Position numbers and translations under genes: made by a program. A DNA stretch of 5,443 nt from Patescibacteria group bacterium (GTDB taxonomy: Bacteria; Patescibacteriota; Minisyncoccia; UBA9983). The stretch lies in the NCBI GenBank assembly GCA_018901555.1, contig JAHIER010000023.1, forward strand, positions 1 to 5,443, read 5' to 3'. The notes below the pieces were generated by a model. That model was not told the origin of the DNA and did no database searches. It saw only the letters and a list, made by a program, of their open reading frames with translations. Each line of letters opens with the position of its first letter. The first letter of the stretch is position 1. Positions 4,664 through 5,443 of this stretch are shown here, piece after piece.

Positions 4664-5443
4664 CATTTTTTCAAAAGAAAATTCCGAAATAATTTTTTGA
4701 TAGAGATTTTGCGCAAGAATTTTTCTCAATTCCGGACTGTCAATTAATTTTTTAATTGCATCCGCTAGTTCTTTAGATTTTGCAGGATTTACTAAAATAC
4801 CAACTTGTCCTGAGCCTGTCGAAGGATTTATTATTTCAGGAATGCCTCCGACATTTGTTGCAATAATCGGAATTTCTGCCAATCCGGCTTCTAACAGCGC
4901 ATAAGGCAGTCCTTCTTTAAGCGATGGCAAAATAAAAATATCAAACGCCTTGAGGTATTTGGATGCATCTGGCAGATTTTCGATTAATAAAACATTTTTT
5001 TGTTTTTCATAAGTATTTTTCTCCGGCCAAAAACCAATGATGACAAATTTTGTATTAGGGAAATTTTTGGCCGCTTCAATCAAATAGGCGTGCCCTTTAT
5101 TCTTTGTGAATTCACCAATAGTGCCAATTACTGGACACTTAGTGTCCAACTTGGACACTAAGTGTCCAAGTATTTTTCTTGCTTCTTCTTTTGGTAAAAA
5201 GCTATATTCTTCTATTTTGATTCCATTATGAATTAATGCTAATTTTTTTATTGGCGCGATATTGTTGTCTATTGCGCTTTGATAATCATATTCTGAAACG
5301 CAAATTATTTTGTCGTAAAATTTGCAAGTCAATTTACTGAAAAATTTTATTAAAGCGATTTGCCATATCGGTCTGACTTCATTAAATGTCCAGCCATGAG
5401 CGGTGAAAATGGTGAGTAGCGAGTAGCGAGTAGCGAGTAGCGA
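4601..5443 (-). CDS. Glycosyltransferase family 4, C-terminal part (5' end beyond the window)
   Basis: Transfers a sugar from a nucleotide-sugar donor, probably in capsule, exopolysaccharide or glycan synthesis at the inner face of the membrane. The visible 280 residues contain the end of the N-terminal acceptor domain, with FTAHGWTFNE (13-22) and IICVSEYD (46-53), and the whole GT-B donor domain: IHNGI (71-75), IGTIGEFTKNKG (106-117), FVIIG (133-137), and the donor-binding EX7E box in LPSLKEGLPYALLEAG (E177 and E185), followed by ATNVGGIPEI. The reading frame is open to the right edge. The TTG at 5332-5330 that could be taken as a start is internal, because FTAHGW lies upstream of it. The gene is thus partial only because the window ends. 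Two palindromic insertions interrupt usual GT4 spacing, and a 7-bp array lies at the edge. The last 20 codons overlap the surface-protein gene in antisense. Confidence 0.88.
   Translation of the reverse strand, partial: SLLATRYSLLTIFTAHGWTFNEVRPIWQIALIKFFSKLTCKFYDKIICVSEYDYQSAIDNNIAPIKKLALIHNGIKIEEYSFLPKEEARKILGHLVSKLDTKCPVIGTIGEFTKNKGHAYLIEAAKNFPNTKFVIIGFWPEKNTYEKQKNVLLIENLPDASKYLKAFDIFILPSLKEGLPYALLEAGLAEIPIIATNVGGIPEIINPSTGSGQVGILVNPAKSKELADAIKKLIDSPELRKILAQNLYQKIISEFSFEKMLSRTLAVYQQETDTRNNPDT
4804..4826. repeat. Short inserted repeat element encoding STGSGQ in the glycosyltransferase
   Basis: The element has the outer arms TGTCCT (4806-4811) and AGGA (4823-4826) around GAGCCTGTCGA, an imperfect palindrome. 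In the glycosyltransferase frame it reads PSTGSGQ (about residues 207-213), sitting between GGIPEIIN and VGILVNP where GT4 proteins normally have a short acidic loop such as ENGKTG. The insertion is in frame and in a surface loop. I have the impression that STGSGQ-like insertions recur in unrelated bacterial proteins, but I cannot verify this here. Confidence 0.5.
5132..5170. repeat. Doubled palindrome (four alternating copies of TGGACACT) in the glycosyltransferase
   Basis: TGGACACT (5132-5139) pairs with AGTGTCCA (5141-5148) around T5140. After a short gap, CTTGGACACT (5150-5159) pairs with AGTGTCCAAG (5161-5170) around A5160. The 8-mer thus appears four times in alternating orientation within 39 bp. 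It encodes HLVSKLDTKC (about residues 94-103) between KILG and PVIGTIG, where family members usually need only a few residues. Since 39 is a multiple of three, an insertion of this size keeps the frame. Confidence 0.8.
5414..5443. repeat. 7-bp tandem repeat (GAGTAGC) at the right edge, inside the glycosyltransferase
   Basis: Four complete head-to-tail copies of GAGTAGC (5414-5420, 5421-5427, 5428-5434, 5435-5441) are followed by GA at the window end, so the array may continue. On the coding strand it encodes SLLATRYSLLT just before the conserved IFTAHGW. The unit is not a multiple of three, so gain or loss of one copy would shift the frame of everything downstream. Confidence 0.85.

Noticed and set aside
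5330..5332. TTG as the start of the glycosyltransferase
   Set aside because: The frame stays open to the window edge, and the upstream residues include the conserved FTAHGWTFNE motif, so the real start is outside the window.
5414..5443. CRISPR array
   Set aside because: The 7-bp units are contiguous with no spacers; this is a simple tandem repeat in coding sequence.
1..5443. tRNA, rRNA, riboswitch, insertion sequence or integrase gene
   Set aside because: No such sequence signature was recognised on either strand by eye; a covariance-model search was not possible here.

Overview
The window reads as part of a small, AT-rich bacterial genome of the Patescibacteria / Candidate Phyla Radiation (CPR) type. 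That placement is an inference from four things: a compact diversity-generating retroelement (DGR), a HerA/TraG-like ATPase carrying a CxxC zinc motif of a kind I associate with CPR proteins, almost no intergenic space (4-bp and 63-bp gene overlaps), and a lack of Shine-Dalgarno sequences. TGA is used as a normal stop, for example at 3378-3380, so the code does not look like that of Gracilibacteria or Absconditabacteria.

Left part (about 1-1623): a DGR without its target gene. Bases of about 102-243 form the template repeat (TR). It is non-coding, but in one frame it spells a C-type-lectin-like stretch packed with AAC/AAT codons and ends in a GC hairpin followed by TTTT. Next comes avd (263-631, minus strand), the four-helix-bundle accessory protein. 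The DGR reverse transcriptase follows (643-1623, plus strand) with motifs LTSQ and YCDD. The avd and RT genes diverge from start codons only 11 bp apart, so avd lies antisense between the TR and the RT. No variable repeat or target gene is visible; it must lie outside the window, possibly just to the left or far away.

Middle (1647-4663): a two-gene unit starting from a good -10 box placed so close to the ATG that the mRNA should be leaderless. The first gene is a 577-aa P-loop ATPase related to conjugative coupling proteins, with a C-terminal zinc-binding motif. Overlapping it by ATGA is a 428-aa exported, membrane-anchored protein with PKD-like and lamin-tail-like segments. Together they suggest a cell-envelope or DNA/protein transfer function.

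Right part (4601-5443, minus strand): the C-terminal 280 residues of a GT4-type glycosyltransferase, which runs off the right edge and overlaps the surface-protein gene tail to tail.

The least expected feature is the number of short perfect or near-perfect palindromes and tandem repeats inside coding sequence. The surface-protein gene has four inverted repeats, the ATPase gene has one in its linker, and the glycosyltransferase gene has a doubled palindrome, a second inserted element and a 7-bp tandem array. All are kept in frame, mostly in linkers or loops. This looks like repeated insertion of tiny palindromic elements into genes, with the 7-bp array as a possible phase-variation switch.
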